Below are positions 35,906 to 45,142 of a stretch of DNA of 64,000 nt, piece after piece (within the stretch, counting starts at the first letter, position 1; each line of letters starts with the position of its first letter). The stretch covers positions 2,087,145 through 2,151,144 of the forward strand of contig NZ_CP019332.1 in assembly GCF_002163855.1 (NCBI RefSeq), given 5' to 3'. This DNA comes from Winogradskyella sp. PC-19 (lineage in GTDB: Bacteria > Bacteroidota > Bacteroidia > Flavobacteriales > Flavobacteriaceae). The notes under the pieces were generated by a model. It was not told where the DNA came from. It saw nothing but the letters and a program-made list of their open reading frames with translations, and made no database searches. The position numbers and the translations under genes are program-made.

Positions 35906-37735
35906 ATGTCTAAATCATCAAATACAGGGTTAGTATCCGCTAAAGAAGTTGCAAAAGCCATTAACGCTGACAAGTATGGTTTTTTAGGAACTTTTGCAGG
36001 ATGGATTTTGATGAAAGTTCTAAAAATATCTTCTCTTAACCGTGTTTATAATCGTAATAAACATTTAACAGATCTTGAGTTTTTAGATGGACTTTTGGGC
36101 GATTTTCAGATTAAGTTCGAAATTCCTGAAGAAGATTTAAAACGTTTACCAAAAGAAGGACCATATATTACTGTGTCTAATCATCCACTCGGCGGAATAG
36201 ATGGTATTTTGTTATTAAAATTGATGATTGAACAACGAAGTGATTTCAAAATTATAGCAAATTTTTTATTGCACCGAATTGAACCATTAAAACCCTACAT
36301 AATGCCAGTCAATCCTTTTGAAGACAGAAAGGATGCTGCAAGTAGTATTTCTGGATTTAAAAATGCAATAATGCATTTACGTGACGGTCATCCACTTGGG
36401 GTATTTCCAGCAGGAGAAGTGTCCACATACAAAGATGGAAAATTAGTCGTTGATAAGCCATGGGAAGATGCTGCCATGAAATTGATTCAAAAAGCTGAAG
36501 TGCCAGTTGTCCCCATTTACTTTCATGCCAAAAATAGCCGACTGTTTTACAGACTTTCAAAAATCAGTGATACACTTAGAACTGCCAAATTACCTTCAGA
36601 ATTACTAACACAAAAGCGTCGTGTGATTAAAGTAAGAATTGGTAAACCGATTTCTGTAAAGGACCAAAAAGAGCATTCTGGTTTAAAAGATTTTTCAGAT
36701 TTTATTAGACAGAAAACTTACATGTTATCCAGAGCTTTTGAAGATAAGCCAAAGATATTAGACAACCTTCAATCGCAATTAAAAGTGCCAAAACAAGCTA
36801 AACGAATCGTAACACCAGTAGACTCTGAGGTTATGATTGACGAGGTTGAGGCTCTTAAAGAAAAAGATTGCCGTCTTTTGACTAGTAAAAATTACGAAGT
36901 GTATTTGGCTTCTGCTAACGATATTCCTAATGTTTTAAGAGAGATAGGGCGACTTCGTGAAATTACGTTTAGAGAAGTAGGTGAAGGCACAAATGAATCT
37001 ATTGATTTAGATAATTTTGACACCTATTACCACCATATGTTTTTATGGGATAGTGAAGCAAAAGTCATAGCAGGTGCATACCGAATGGGATTAGGCTCGA
37101 AGATTTTTGCTGCTCACGGTATAGATGGTTTCTATCTACAGGATTTATTCCGTTTTGAGCCAGAACTCTATAAAATGATGAGTCAATCAATAGAAATGGG
37201 ACGTGCTTTTATCATTAAAGAGTACCAACAGAAACCAATGCCTTTATTCTTATTATGGAAAGGTATTGTACATACAACATTACGTTTCCCAGAGCACAAA
37301 TATTTAATTGGTGGCGTGAGTATTAGTAATCAGTTTTCAAATTTCTCAAAGAGTTTAATGATTGAGTTTATGAAATCTCATTACTATGACCCATACGTTG
37401 CACAATATGTTCATCCTAAAAAAGAATTTAAGGTAAAGCTTAAGGATGCCGACAAAGACTTTGTTTTTGATGCTACTGAAGCCGACTTAAACAAATTTGA
37501 TAAGATTATCGATGAAGTAGAACCAGGAGCTTTAAGGCTTCCTGTTTTACTGAAAAAGTATATTAAGCAGAATGCTAAACTAGTTGCATTTAATGTCGAT
37601 CCACTATTCAATAATGCGGTTGATGGCCTCATGTATATTAAAATTGCTGACTTACCAGAAAGTACGGTTAGACCAGTAATGGAAGAGTTTCAAGCAGAGC
37701 TAGAACGAAAATTCATGGATAATAATGACAAGTAA
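35906..37735 (+). CDS. olsF: two-domain acyltransferase, OlsF-like (ornithine lipid synthesis)
   Basis: 609 residues, clearly a fusion. The N-terminal half (about 80-290) is a PlsC/LPLAT-type acyltransferase with the SNHPLGGIDG motif (His93, Asp99; spacing HX5D) and a GVFPAGEVS block. The C-terminal half (about 320-540) resembles the OlsB-type GNAT acyltransferase (IGRLREITFREVGEGTNES, SIEMGRAFIIKEYQ, YLIGGVSIS). This architecture is that of OlsF, a bifunctional enzyme that N-acylates ornithine and then O-acylates lyso-ornithine lipid, known in some Bacteroidota. The substrate here is inferred. It overlaps the next gene by 11 nt. Confidence 0.78.
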   Translation: MSKSSNTGLVSAKEVAKAINADKYGFLGTFAGWILMKVLKISSLNRVYNRNKHLTDLEFLDGLLGDFQIKFEIPEEDLKRLPKEGPYITVSNHPLGGIDGILLLKLMIEQRSDFKIIANFLLHRIEPLKPYIMPVNPFEDRKDAASSISGFKNAIMHLRDGHPLGVFPAGEVSTYKDGKLVVDKPWEDAAMKLIQKAEVPVVPIYFHAKNSRLFYRLSKISDTLRTAKLPSELLTQKRRVIKVRIGKPISVKDQKEHSGLKDFSDFIRQKTYMLSRAFEDKPKILDNLQSQLKVPKQAKRIVTPVDSEVMIDEVEALKEKDCRLLTSKNYEVYLASANDIPNVLREIGRLREITFREVGEGTNESIDLDNFDTYYHHMFLWDSEAKVIAGAYRMGLGSKIFAAHGIDGFYLQDLFRFEPELYKMMSQSIEMGRAFIIKEYQQKPMPLFLLWKGIVHTTLRFPEHKYLIGGVSISNQFSNFSKSLMIEFMKSHYYDPYVAQYVHPKKEFKVKLKDADKDFVFDATEADLNKFDKIIDEVEPGALRLPVLLKKYIKQNAKLVAFNVDPLFNNAVDGLMYIKIADLPESTVRPVMEEFQAELERKFMDNNDK

Positions 37736-38723
37736 AATTTATTTTATTTTACTTCTTTTTGCTTCTTTAACTACGTATGCTCAAACTTTAAAAGGTAAAG
37801 TTTTTGATGCTATAACAAAAGTACCATTAGAGTCTGTTTCTGTCTATTTTGACAATACCACAATCGGTACAACAACAAATGATTTAGGTGAATTTTCTAT
37901 AACGTATAATGATGCCGTACAGTCCACCTTAGTGATATCTTTTTTAGGATACGACAAAGTTTTTATTAGAGATTACCGTCAGAAAAAGAATATTATAATA
38001 GAGCTCAAAGAAGCTGTTGCTCAATTGGACGAAGTTGTAATAAATACTGATGACGGGATGTCCCGTGAAATGAAATTAAAGTGGTTTCGAAAAGAGTTTC
38101 TGGGAAAGTCAAGCAACGGAAAATCTTGTAAAATCCTCAACGAAAAAGATATCAAACTTCGTTTTGATAAGAGAAAAAGAACAATTACAGCATGGAGCAA
38201 TAAACCAATTATAATCAAGAATAAAAACCTGCAATACGAAATAAGCTTTGATATAATAGATTTTGAAATACAATTAGGAAGTTTTAATGCTTCCTCAGTG
38301 ATGTACACAGGAACTTGTTTTTTTAAAGATTTAGATATAAAACAAACAAAAAAAATAAGTCGTAAAAGAGAAAAGACTTATGAAGGCTCAGTACAACATT
38401 TTGTTCGTGCTTTGTATAATAAAGATTTAGCTGCGCAAGATTATGTTTTTGGAAAAAAAGGATTTATTGTAAAGCCTTACGATTTTTTTACAATTTCTAA
38501 AGCAGATTCAGAAGGTCTTAAAAGGGTTAAACTTTTGGATAACAGCTTGGATATCTATTATAAAGATGTTCAAGAATCCGTCATAGAAACTACCATTTCA
38601 GAATTTCAAATAGATAAATACGGTAATTATATGCCGATACAAAATGTACTTTTTGGAGGCTATTTAGGAAGACAAAGAGTTGGCGATGCGTTACCTCTAG
38701 ATTATGGTCTATCTAAAAACTAA
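37725..38723 (+). CDS. carboxypeptidase-regulatory-like domain exported protein
   Basis: 332 residues with signal peptide (MTSKIYFILLLFASLTTYAQ). Residues about 21-110 form a carboxypeptidase-regulatory-like beta-sandwich (TLKGKVFDAITKVPLESVSVYF, then GEFSITYNDA), common at the start of Bacteroidota outer-membrane and secreted proteins. The rest is unassigned. The ATG overlaps the end of the OlsF-like gene by 11 nt, implying co-expression. A terminator follows. Confidence 0.75.
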   Translation: MTSKIYFILLLFASLTTYAQTLKGKVFDAITKVPLESVSVYFDNTTIGTTTNDLGEFSITYNDAVQSTLVISFLGYDKVFIRDYRQKKNIIIELKEAVAQLDEVVINTDDGMSREMKLKWFRKEFLGKSSNGKSCKILNEKDIKLRFDKRKRTITAWSNKPIIIKNKNLQYEISFDIIDFEIQLGSFNASSVMYTGTCFFKDLDIKQTKKISRKREKTYEGSVQHFVRALYNKDLAAQDYVFGKKGFIVKPYDFFTISKADSEGLKRVKLLDNSLDIYYKDVQESVIETTISEFQIDKYGNYMPIQNVLFGGYLGRQRVGDALPLDYGLSKN

Positions 38724-38751
38724 AAGAACTCAAATTTTTTTTGAGCTCTTT
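38723..38751. terminator. bidirectional terminator between converging genes
   Basis: AAAGAACTCAAA (38723-38734) pairs with TTTGAGCTCTTT (38740-38751), one mismatch, short T loop. It serves the carboxypeptidase-regulatory-like gene and the minus-strand gene at 38772. Confidence 0.65.
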
Positions 38752-38771
38752 AGATTTTATTTAAATAAAAA

Positions 38772-39281
38772 TTATAAAGCTTTAAACCATTCTTGGAATT
38801 GGTTTCCTAATAAAAAAGAAGGTTTCTTATCTCCGCTTAATGAGCCAATTAAGCTCATAATCCATGCTACAAGAATCAATAAACCTAGAGCCCATCCTAC
38901 AATCGGAATCCAAACGAAAAAACTTAGTAAGAAAAACCCCAAATTCTGTCTTATGTAAAAAGAACCTAGTTCAGTTTTATCACTATTATTCATTACTAAT
39001 GCTATTATCCAGCCAATCCAGTAAAAGTGAGAAATAATACCAATGTTTTTTCCTTCGCTCAATAATTCTTTCGCTTCATCAGCAAATTCAGACGCTTTTT
39101 CTTTTGCTTCACTAGCAAACTCGGAAGCCTTTTCCTTAGCCTCTTTTCCTAATTCTTTGGCATCATCTGCCAATTCACTAGCTTTTTGGCTTATTTTTTC
39201 TCCTGCTCTTTTTGCACTTTCTTTAGCATCACCTATCATATTATCTAGGTCGTCACTTAAATTTTTATTTTCTTCTGACAT
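38772..39281 (-). CDS. membrane protein with an amphipathic 11-mer repeat N-terminus
   Basis: 169 residues. The first 80 residues are Ala/Lys/Glu-rich repeats (KEKASEFASEAKEKASEFAD type), long helix-forming and coil-like, reminiscent of LEA/apolipoprotein-like or YtxH-type segments. Residues about 80-155 hold a DUF4870-like membrane region of two to three helices (IGIISHFYWIGWIIALVM, FIRQNLGFFLLSF-like text, WALGLLILVAWIMSLIG). The role is unknown, perhaps stress-related envelope stabilisation. Confidence 0.7.
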   Translation of the reverse strand: MSEENKNLSDDLDNMIGDAKESAKRAGEKISQKASELADDAKELGKEAKEKASEFASEAKEKASEFADEAKELLSEGKNIGIISHFYWIGWIIALVMNNSDKTELGSFYIRQNLGFFLLSFFVWIPIVGWALGLLILVAWIMSLIGSLSGDKKPSFLLGNQFQEWFKAL

Positions 39282-39340
39282 AATTCTTGTTTTTGATTAA
39301 TAATTAGTTAGCTTTTAAAATTACTAAAAAACAAATCAAA

Positions 39341-39727
39341 TTATTTGAACGCCTCATCAATTGGCTCCCATAATTCTATCTTATTGTTTTCATTGTCAAG
39401 TATCCAAGCAAACTTTCCGTACTCATATGTCTGTATGTCACCAACAATTGTTACACCTTCTTCTCTTAAAGTTTTTATAAGAGACACCAAATCTTCGACT
39501 CTGTAGTTAAACATAAAGTCTTTTTTTGAAGGTTCAAAATAGGTAGTGTCGTCTTTAAAAGGACTCCATTGTGTTGTGGCATCTTTGTTGTTTTTGTCTT
39601 TCCACCAAAAAGTGCTACCATAGTCATCTGTGTTAAAACCAAGATGTTTTTTGTACCAGTCTTTTGATGCTTTTGGATCTTTGGATTTAAAAAATAGACC
39701 ACCAATTCCTGTGACGCGTTTTTTCAT
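39341..39727 (-). CDS. VOC family protein (glyoxalase-like fold)
   Basis: 128 residues, one glyoxalase/bleomycin-resistance-type domain: KRVTGIGGLFFKSKDPKASK start, then WYKKHLGFNTDDYGS, and the ending WILDNENNKIELWEP with the conserved metal-ligand glutamate. The substrate is unknown. It lies 4 nt after the DUF1801 gene in the same direction. Confidence 0.83.
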   Translation of the reverse strand: MKKRVTGIGGLFFKSKDPKASKDWYKKHLGFNTDDYGSTFWWKDKNNKDATTQWSPFKDDTTYFEPSKKDFMFNYRVEDLVSLIKTLREEGVTIVGDIQTYEYGKFAWILDNENNKIELWEPIDEAFK

Positions 39728-39731
39728 GATT

Positions 39732-40190
39732 TTATTTCTTTTTTATTGCAGTTTCGTATATGTCAATGTACTCTTCGCAAGTCATTTTTCTTACTAGTTC
39801 TCCGATTAAATCAAACGGAATTTCATCCATCTTTTTAAATCTAATACAACTTTTTCCCATATCTAATTTACGTTTGCAATGTTTGGGATATTCGTTTACA
39901 AACCAATCATGTAATTCGGGTTTTGCGTAAATACCACTATGATATAGATTTACTGAGTTTTTTTGTGATGCAAAACTCATAAATGGCAAAGGAATTTCAG
40001 GATTACAATGATAGCCATCTGGATAAACTGAATGTGGTACATAGTAACCTATCATTTTATAAATCATACCTTCCTCAAAATCTTTTGGTAAGTTATCGTT
40101 TATGACTTTTCGTAATTTTTTTAAAGTGTCTTGACGGTCTTCAGGAACTTGACTAATATAATCTTCTGGTGATGTTGATTCGTATTGCAT
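39732..40190 (-). CDS. DUF1801 domain-containing protein
   Basis: 152 residues, soluble. The start DYISQVPEDRQDTLKKLRKVIN and the middle EEGMIYKMIGYYVPHSVYP are the DUF1801 pattern (YdhG-like), followed by GKSCIRFKKMDEIPFDLIGELV. The function of the family is not known. It sits 19 nt downstream of the DUF4199 gene in the minus-strand cluster. Confidence 0.83.
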   Translation of the reverse strand: MQYESTSPEDYISQVPEDRQDTLKKLRKVINDNLPKDFEEGMIYKMIGYYVPHSVYPDGYHCNPEIPLPFMSFASQKNSVNLYHSGIYAKPELHDWFVNEYPKHCKRKLDMGKSCIRFKKMDEIPFDLIGELVRKMTCEEYIDIYETAIKKK

Positions 40191-40209
40191 TGTTAGATTG
40201 ATTTAGTTT

Positions 40210-40716
40210 TTATTTACGTTGAAGGATTAATCCCGATATTAATGAAATAATCAAACCGATAATAAAAACAGTCAAGCTCATTAATACGAAATTGAATAAT
40301 GGATTTCCAAAAAGTTCTTGTTGAGATTCTAGTTCTGCGACTTTAACTTTATAAGCTTCAGCAGGTAATTCTTTTTCAATTTTTTCTATGGAATATTTGT
40401 AATACTCCGTTGAGAATTCAGGGTTTATAACCTCAGTATAAATAATATTAATAAGTCCGAAAGTAAGTGAGGCTAATAAAGTGATTAAAAGTCCAATTTT
40501 TAGAGCCTTGCCAAAACTGATGACTCCATTGTTTTCTTTATCGCGATAGCTTTTAATTCCAAAGAAGACAAATGATAAGGATAATACTATGGTTGTGTAT
40601 CCGAAAATTTCACTAGTTGAAAAATCCATTGCGTCTTCAAACAGAAAAGAAATCCCGAATAAAACAATTAGTAATAAACAGCTGTAACCGCCAAATTTAA
40701 TGATTGTGCGTTTCAT
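40210..40716 (-). CDS. DUF4199 domain-containing membrane protein
   Basis: 168 residues with four membrane helices (about 8-27, 36-53, 72-95, 138-162). The combination of GVISFGKALKIGLLITLLASL and an amphipathic linker EKIEKELPAEAY fits DUF4199. No function is known. It starts 104 nt downstream of the LuxR-type regulator, in the same direction. Confidence 0.78.
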   Translation of the reverse strand: MKRTIIKFGGYSCLLLIVLFGISFLFEDAMDFSTSEIFGYTTIVLSLSFVFFGIKSYRDKENNGVISFGKALKIGLLITLLASLTFGLINIIYTEVINPEFSTEYYKYSIEKIEKELPAEAYKVKVAELESQQELFGNPLFNFVLMSLTVFIIGLIISLISGLILQRK

Positions 40717-40820
40717 GATTTTTAGTTTAAGATTAGGTCACAAATCTATTGTCTTATAGCTGTTTTGGGGTCATACTAAAGTACCAAATAAACCTAACTT
40801 TGGTTTAAAAGTATGATTTT

Positions 40821-41231
40821 TTAAATAATTCTGAAGTTTTTTGCAAACTGGACAGCTTGGGTTCTTCGTTTGGCATTGAGCTTTAAAAGTAAATTAGAAA
40901 CATGTGTTTTTACAGTGCTTTCTGAAACAAATAATTTTGCTGCAATTTCTTTATTAGATAGACCTTCGGAGATATGTTGTAGCACTTCATATTCACGAGT
41001 CGTAATTTCTAGAGCATTAATTTTATCGTAATCAATTTTGTCTTGAAGTGATTCAGTGCTTCTTTGATATTTTTTATTAATAAAAACGCCTATGACGAAA
41101 AATACAATGGCGATTACTGAAATAATAATTTCAATGGTAGTACTACCAGAGTAGATACTATATTTACTAAACTGAAACAGTAATAGCAAAGCCAAAATTA
41201 GTAATCCAAAAACAAGTATGGTTTTCTTCAT
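40821..41231 (-). CDS. membrane-anchored LuxR-type transcriptional regulator without receiver domain
   Basis: 136 residues. Two short membrane helices at the N-terminus (about 4-20 and 30-50) are followed by a basic/charged linker and a LuxR-type HTH domain (about 73-136: ITTREYEVLQHISEGLSNKEIA, then LFVSESTVKTHVSNLLLKL). There is no receiver domain. Such membrane-bound HTH proteins occur in Bacteroidota and may be released or act in place. The targets are unknown; it is 9 nt downstream of the hydroxyacid dehydrogenase gene and 104 nt before DUF4199. Confidence 0.8.
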   Translation of the reverse strand: MKKTILVFGLLILALLLLFQFSKYSIYSGSTTIEIIISVIAIVFFVIGVFINKKYQRSTESLQDKIDYDKINALEITTREYEVLQHISEGLSNKEIAAKLFVSESTVKTHVSNLLLKLNAKRRTQAVQFAKNFRII

Positions 41232-41240
41232 ACTATAAAA

Positions 41241-42218
41241 TTAGCAAAATTTTGCTTTGATTCTATCTACGATAGTTTGGGCAAGCTTTTCTTTACTTTC
41301 AATGGTCCAACCGGCTACATGAGGCGTTAGGATAACATTATCTGCATTAATAAGATATTGAAATGCTTCTGGTAAATTTGATTTTTTGCCTTTTCGCATC
41401 CATCTATATTTTGGTTCTTCTATTTTGAATAAATTCTCGAATGATGACTTTTCATATTCTAATACATCTAAACCAGCGCCTAGAATTTTCTCAGAATTTA
41501 AAGCTGATACCAAATCTTCAGTCACAACGCTTTTACCACGAGCCGTATTAATTAGCCAAAATGATTTTTTAAAGCTGTTGATGAAGTCAGTATTAACCAT
41601 ATTTAAAGTCAATGGAGTTTGCGGTGTATGTAAACTCAACACATCTACTTTTTCTTGAAGTTTTTCCAATGATACTTGCGTACAATTTTCATCGCCAACA
41701 TTTTCTTTTATATCATAACACATCACTTCTACATCAAATCCTCTTAGTTTTTTAGCAAAGGCTTTTCCCATATTTCCATAGCCAATTAAACCTATAGTTT
41801 TACCATCTAATTCTAATCCACGATTAGCTTCGCGCAACCATTTGCCTTGCCTTACTTCCTTATCTGATTTGTTTAGTTTATTTAATAACGAAAGAAGCAT
41901 ACCTAAAGCATGTTCACCGACAGCATTACGATTACCTTCTGGGGCGTTAAAAAGTGTTACACCTTTATCTTCGGCGTAATCACAATCTATATTCTCTAGA
42001 CCAGCACCAACTCTGCCAATGAATTTTAAGTTTTTTGCAGCGTCTAAAAATGGTTTATCAATGCTAAAACGACTGCGTATAATAATTCCATGATAATCAA
42101 TAATTTTAGCTTCAATCTCTTCTTTAGAAGACGTATAATCTTCATGATTGGTAAACCCTGAATCGTTAAGTTGATTGAGAAGTAATGGATGATTAGAATC
42201 GATGTGTAATATTTTCAT
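41241..42218 (-). CDS. D-2-hydroxyacid dehydrogenase family protein
   Basis: 325 residues from the ATG at 42216-42218; the two-codon extension to 42224 begins with TTG and is rejected. Rossmann motif IGLIGYGNMGKAFAKKL, catalytic segments NTARGKSVV (Arg), GAGLDVLEYE (Glu) and TPHVAGWT (His). This is a D-isomer-specific 2-hydroxyacid dehydrogenase of the phosphoglycerate dehydrogenase type; whether it is SerA is not decidable from sequence alone. It overlaps the cupin gene by 4 nt. Confidence 0.85.
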   Translation of the reverse strand: MKILHIDSNHPLLLNQLNDSGFTNHEDYTSSKEEIEAKIIDYHGIIIRSRFSIDKPFLDAAKNLKFIGRVGAGLENIDCDYAEDKGVTLFNAPEGNRNAVGEHALGMLLSLLNKLNKSDKEVRQGKWLREANRGLELDGKTIGLIGYGNMGKAFAKKLRGFDVEVMCYDIKENVGDENCTQVSLEKLQEKVDVLSLHTPQTPLTLNMVNTDFINSFKKSFWLINTARGKSVVTEDLVSALNSEKILGAGLDVLEYEKSSFENLFKIEEPKYRWMRKGKKSNLPEAFQYLINADNVILTPHVAGWTIESKEKLAQTIVDRIKAKFC

Positions 42219-42580
42219 ATCCAAGGATATTCGGTTTGTGTCATCTCGTCTTGCACTTTCCCTGTATGAGCAGTGTCTAATTTTTCAAATAAAAGTAGAT
42301 GTACTTCCTCATCATTCTTGGTTGATGGGTTATGTTCTACACCTTTTGGGACAACAATCATTTCTCCTTCTTTAACTATTTCTGTACGGTCACGAAACTG
42401 CATGTAAAGTGTCCCTTTGACTACTTGAAATAACTCGTCTTCGTTCTCATGGCTATGCCAAACAAATTCGCCTTTAATTTTTGCAAGAATTACTTGCATG
42501 TCATCTACTGTGGCAATACGGTGAGGATGCCATTGTTTTGAAAAAAGTTTGTGTTTGTCTTTGATGTTTATTGCTTTCAT
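42215..42580 (-). CDS. cupin domain-containing protein
   Basis: 121 residues, single cupin: FVWHSHENEDELFQVVKGTLYMQ (metal-ligand His/His/Glu pattern) and the second motif with VVPKGVEHNP. Probably a small metal-dependent enzyme or sensor. It lies 27 nt after mgtE in the same run and overlaps the dehydrogenase gene. Confidence 0.83.
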   Translation of the reverse strand: MKAINIKDKHKLFSKQWHPHRIATVDDMQVILAKIKGEFVWHSHENEDELFQVVKGTLYMQFRDRTEIVKEGEMIVVPKGVEHNPSTKNDEEVHLLLFEKLDTAHTGKVQDEMTQTEYPWI

Positions 42581-42607
42581 GTAGTAAAGTTACGAAAGCA
42601 GATGTAA

Positions 42608-43996
42608 TTAAATACCCAGAATAAGTCTAGCTATCCAGAAATAAAGCAAAATTCCTAGGATATCATTACTAGTGGTAATAAAAGGACCAGTTGCTATTGC
42701 GGGGTCAATACCGCGCTTGTCTAAAAATAGAGGAACAAAAGTACCAATGAGACCAGCCATAATAATTACAGCTACGAGTGAAATAGAAATAGCAAAAGCG
42801 GTTTGAATTTCTCCTTTGATAGCCCATACAAAAAGAAATAGGAAAACTGCTAAAATAATACCGTTTAAAGCGGCTAGTAACATCTCTTTTATGAGACGAT
42901 TATTTACGCTTCCTTTAACATCATCATTGGCTAGACCTTGAACAATAATGGCGCTAGATTGTACACCAACATTTCCTGCCATTGCCGCTATTAATGGTGT
43001 AAAGAAGAATAGAACAAATGCTTTTCCTGTGAAGGCATCTTTGAAACCTTCCATAATTATGAAAGCACCAATACCGCCGATGAGTCCTAAAAATAACCAC
43101 GGTAAACGCGCTCTAGTTAGTTCAATAATACTATCATCTGCCTCGACGTCTTGTGTAATACCTGCTGCTAGTTGGTAATCTTTCTCAGCTTCTTCTTTAA
43201 GGACATCGACAATATCATCAATGGTAATTCTTCCCAGAAGTGTTTTTTCGTTATCAACAACAGGAATAGCTTCTAAATCATACTTTGCCATAACTTTAGC
43301 AACTTCTTCGACATCTTCATTCACATTGACAAAATCGACATTATCTTTTGCTATGTCTGCTATTCTTTCTTCACTTTTTGCAGTAATTAAATCTTTTAAA
43401 GATAAGCGACCAATTAGTTTTTCGTCCTTACTAACCACATAAATCGAATGTACTCTAGAAACATCTTTGGCTTGACCACGAATACGACGTAAACAACCTG
43501 CAACAGTCCATGTGCCATAAACTTTTACCAATTCTTTTGCCATAAGTCCACCGGCAGTATCTTCGTCATAAGCTAAAAGTTCTTGAATTTCGGCCTTGTG
43601 TTCTTCGTCTTCAATTTGCGATATAACGGCTTCTTGACGTTCTTCCGGAAGCTCAGCAATGATATCTGCAGCGTCATCGGTATCTAGTTCTTCAACTTCT
43701 TCGGCAATTTCTTTAGCAGAAAGATTTTCTAGTATTTTTTCACGAACATCCTCATCTAATTCGGTAAGAATATCAGATGTAGTTTCGCTATCTAAAAGTT
43801 TAATGATATATATAGCCTCTTCGAAATCAAGTTCATCTAAAATCTCGGCAATATCAGCGTAGTGAAACTCATTTAAAAGTGTTTTTAGCGCCTTATCATC
43901 ATTACCAATGATTAGTGCTTTTACATTTTCTATGAGCTCATCAGTGAGCTGAAATTGTATGTTTTCTTGAAGTTCTTCCACCTTAGTTTTCGTCAT
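42608..43996 (-). CDS. mgtE: magnesium transporter MgtE
   Basis: 462 residues. N-terminal superhelical Mg-sensing domain (about 25-130, with repeated [10 protein letters not shown] and [11 protein letters not shown] segments), a CBS pair (about 135-255), and five C-terminal membrane helices ([16 protein letters not shown] onward; the last contains [18 protein letters not shown]). It imports Mg2+ and gates by internal Mg2+. It overlaps rsmA by 14 nt, indicating coupling. Confidence 0.93.
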   Translation of the reverse strand: MTKTKVEELQENIQFQLTDELIENVKALIIGNDDKALKTLLNEFHYADIAEILDELDFEEAIYIIKLLDSETTSDILTELDEDVREKILENLSAKEIAEEVEELDTDDAADIIAELPEERQEAVISQIEDEEHKAEIQELLAYDEDTAGGLMAKELVKVYGTWTVAGCLRRIRGQAKDVSRVHSIYVVSKDEKLIGRLSLKDLITAKSEERIADIAKDNVDFVNVNEDVEEVAKVMAKYDLEAIPVVDNEKTLLGRITIDDIVDVLKEEAEKDYQLAAGITQDVEADDSIIELTRARLPWLFLGLIGGIGAFIIMEGFKDAFTGKAFVLFFFTPLIAAMAGNVGVQSSAIIVQGLANDDVKGSVNNRLIKEMLLAALNGIILAVFLFLFVWAIKGEIQTAFAISISLVAVIIMAGLIGTFVPLFLDKRGIDPAIATGPFITTSNDILGILLYFWIARLILGI

Positions 43997-44759
43997 TCTG
44001 AATTAAAGTGGTCAACTCAATAAATTGGTCTACACTCAATTGTTCTGGACGTTGTCCAAAGATAGTATTTGCTTTTAAATTATCGGAAAGATTAAAAACT
44101 TTTAAACTATTACGTAACGTTTTACGTCGTTGTTGGAAACCTGTTTTTACAACTCGGAAGAATAATTTTTCATCGCAAGGCAACGTATAATTCTCTTTTC
44201 GGGTTAATAGTAGCACGCCAGAGTCTACTTTTGGTGGAGGGTTAAAAACACTTGGCGGTACTGTAAAAAGGTATTCGGCATTATAAAACGCTTGCGTTAA
44301 AACAGATAGAATTCCGTAAACTTTATTACCTTCTTTTGAGCAAATGCGTAAGGCAACTTCTTTTTGAAACATTCCAGAGAATTCAGGAATTTGGTCTCGT
44401 ATTTCCAAGGTTTTAAAAACAATTTGAGAAGAAATATTGTAAGGGAAATTACCAATAATTGCAAATGGTTTGCCCTTAAAAACTAAGTTGAGGTCGTACT
44501 TTAAAAAATCTTTTTCATAAATTCTATCCGAAAGATTTAGGTAATTATTTTTAAGATAATCTACAGATTCTGTATCTATCTCAACAACATGTGTTGTTGT
44601 ATCTTTCTCTAGCAAATATTTAGTTAAAACACCCATTCCAGGACCAATTTCCAATACATCGTCATAGCTTTTTAGGGATAAAGTATCTGCTATTTTTTTA
44701 GCGATATTTTCATCCTTTAAAAAGTGTTGTCCTAGATGTTTTTTTGCTTTTACTGACAT
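43983..44759 (-). CDS. rsmA: 16S rRNA (adenine(1518)-N(6)/adenine(1519)-N(6))-dimethyltransferase
   Basis: 258 residues. SAM-binding motif [15 protein letters not shown], adenine-binding loop [12 protein letters not shown] and the KsgA opening [19 protein letters not shown] are all present, ending with [15 protein letters not shown]. It dimethylates two adenosines in helix 45 of 16S rRNA. It lies 5 nt after the DUF4286 gene and overlaps mgtE. Confidence 0.95.
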   Translation of the reverse strand: MSVKAKKHLGQHFLKDENIAKKIADTLSLKSYDDVLEIGPGMGVLTKYLLEKDTTTHVVEIDTESVDYLKNNYLNLSDRIYEKDFLKYDLNLVFKGKPFAIIGNFPYNISSQIVFKTLEIRDQIPEFSGMFQKEVALRICSKEGNKVYGILSVLTQAFYNAEYLFTVPPSVFNPPPKVDSGVLLLTRKENYTLPCDEKLFFRVVKTGFQQRRKTLRNSLKVFNLSDNLKANTIFGQRPEQLSVDQFIELTTLIQNDEN

Positions 44760-44764
44760 TAATT

Positions 44765-45088
44765 TTATTTAAAATTTACAGCGTAAGTATCAACGACTTC
44801 GAGTTCTGTTCGGAATGCTAGCATTTTGTCTGCAAACTTTTTTAAACCTTCTTGTCTTAATGCATCCGCATCTTCTTGATAATATCTGTCTAATGCTTCA
44901 CGTGAATAGGATCGGTATTGAATTGAATATGTTTGTCCACCCATTTCTTCTTCTACCAAAACTCTAGAAAATGTTGCGCCGTCAAATTTTCCTGTAGCTA
45001 GTACCTTTGGAATGTGCGCTTTTATCCAAATAAGCCACTCGTCATGCGCAGAATCTTCAATGTTTACAGTTACGTTATAAATAATCAT
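44765..45088 (-). CDS. DUF4286 family protein
   Basis: 107 residues from the ATG at 45086-45088; an upstream extension begins at TTG and is rejected. A small ferredoxin-like or dimeric alpha-beta domain: [23 protein letters not shown], then [13 protein letters not shown]. It matches DUF4286 in length and in its Bacteroidota setting next to rsmA. Function unknown. Confidence 0.78.
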   Translation of the reverse strand: MIIYNVTVNIEDSAHDEWLIWIKAHIPKVLATGKFDGATFSRVLVEEEMGGQTYSIQYRSYSREALDRYYQEDADALRQEGLKKFADKMLAFRTELEVVDTYAVNFK

Positions 45089-45142
45089 AGATGATAAATT
45101 CAATATTTAAATTACAAGGCTCAAAGGTAGCTCTTTTGGAAT

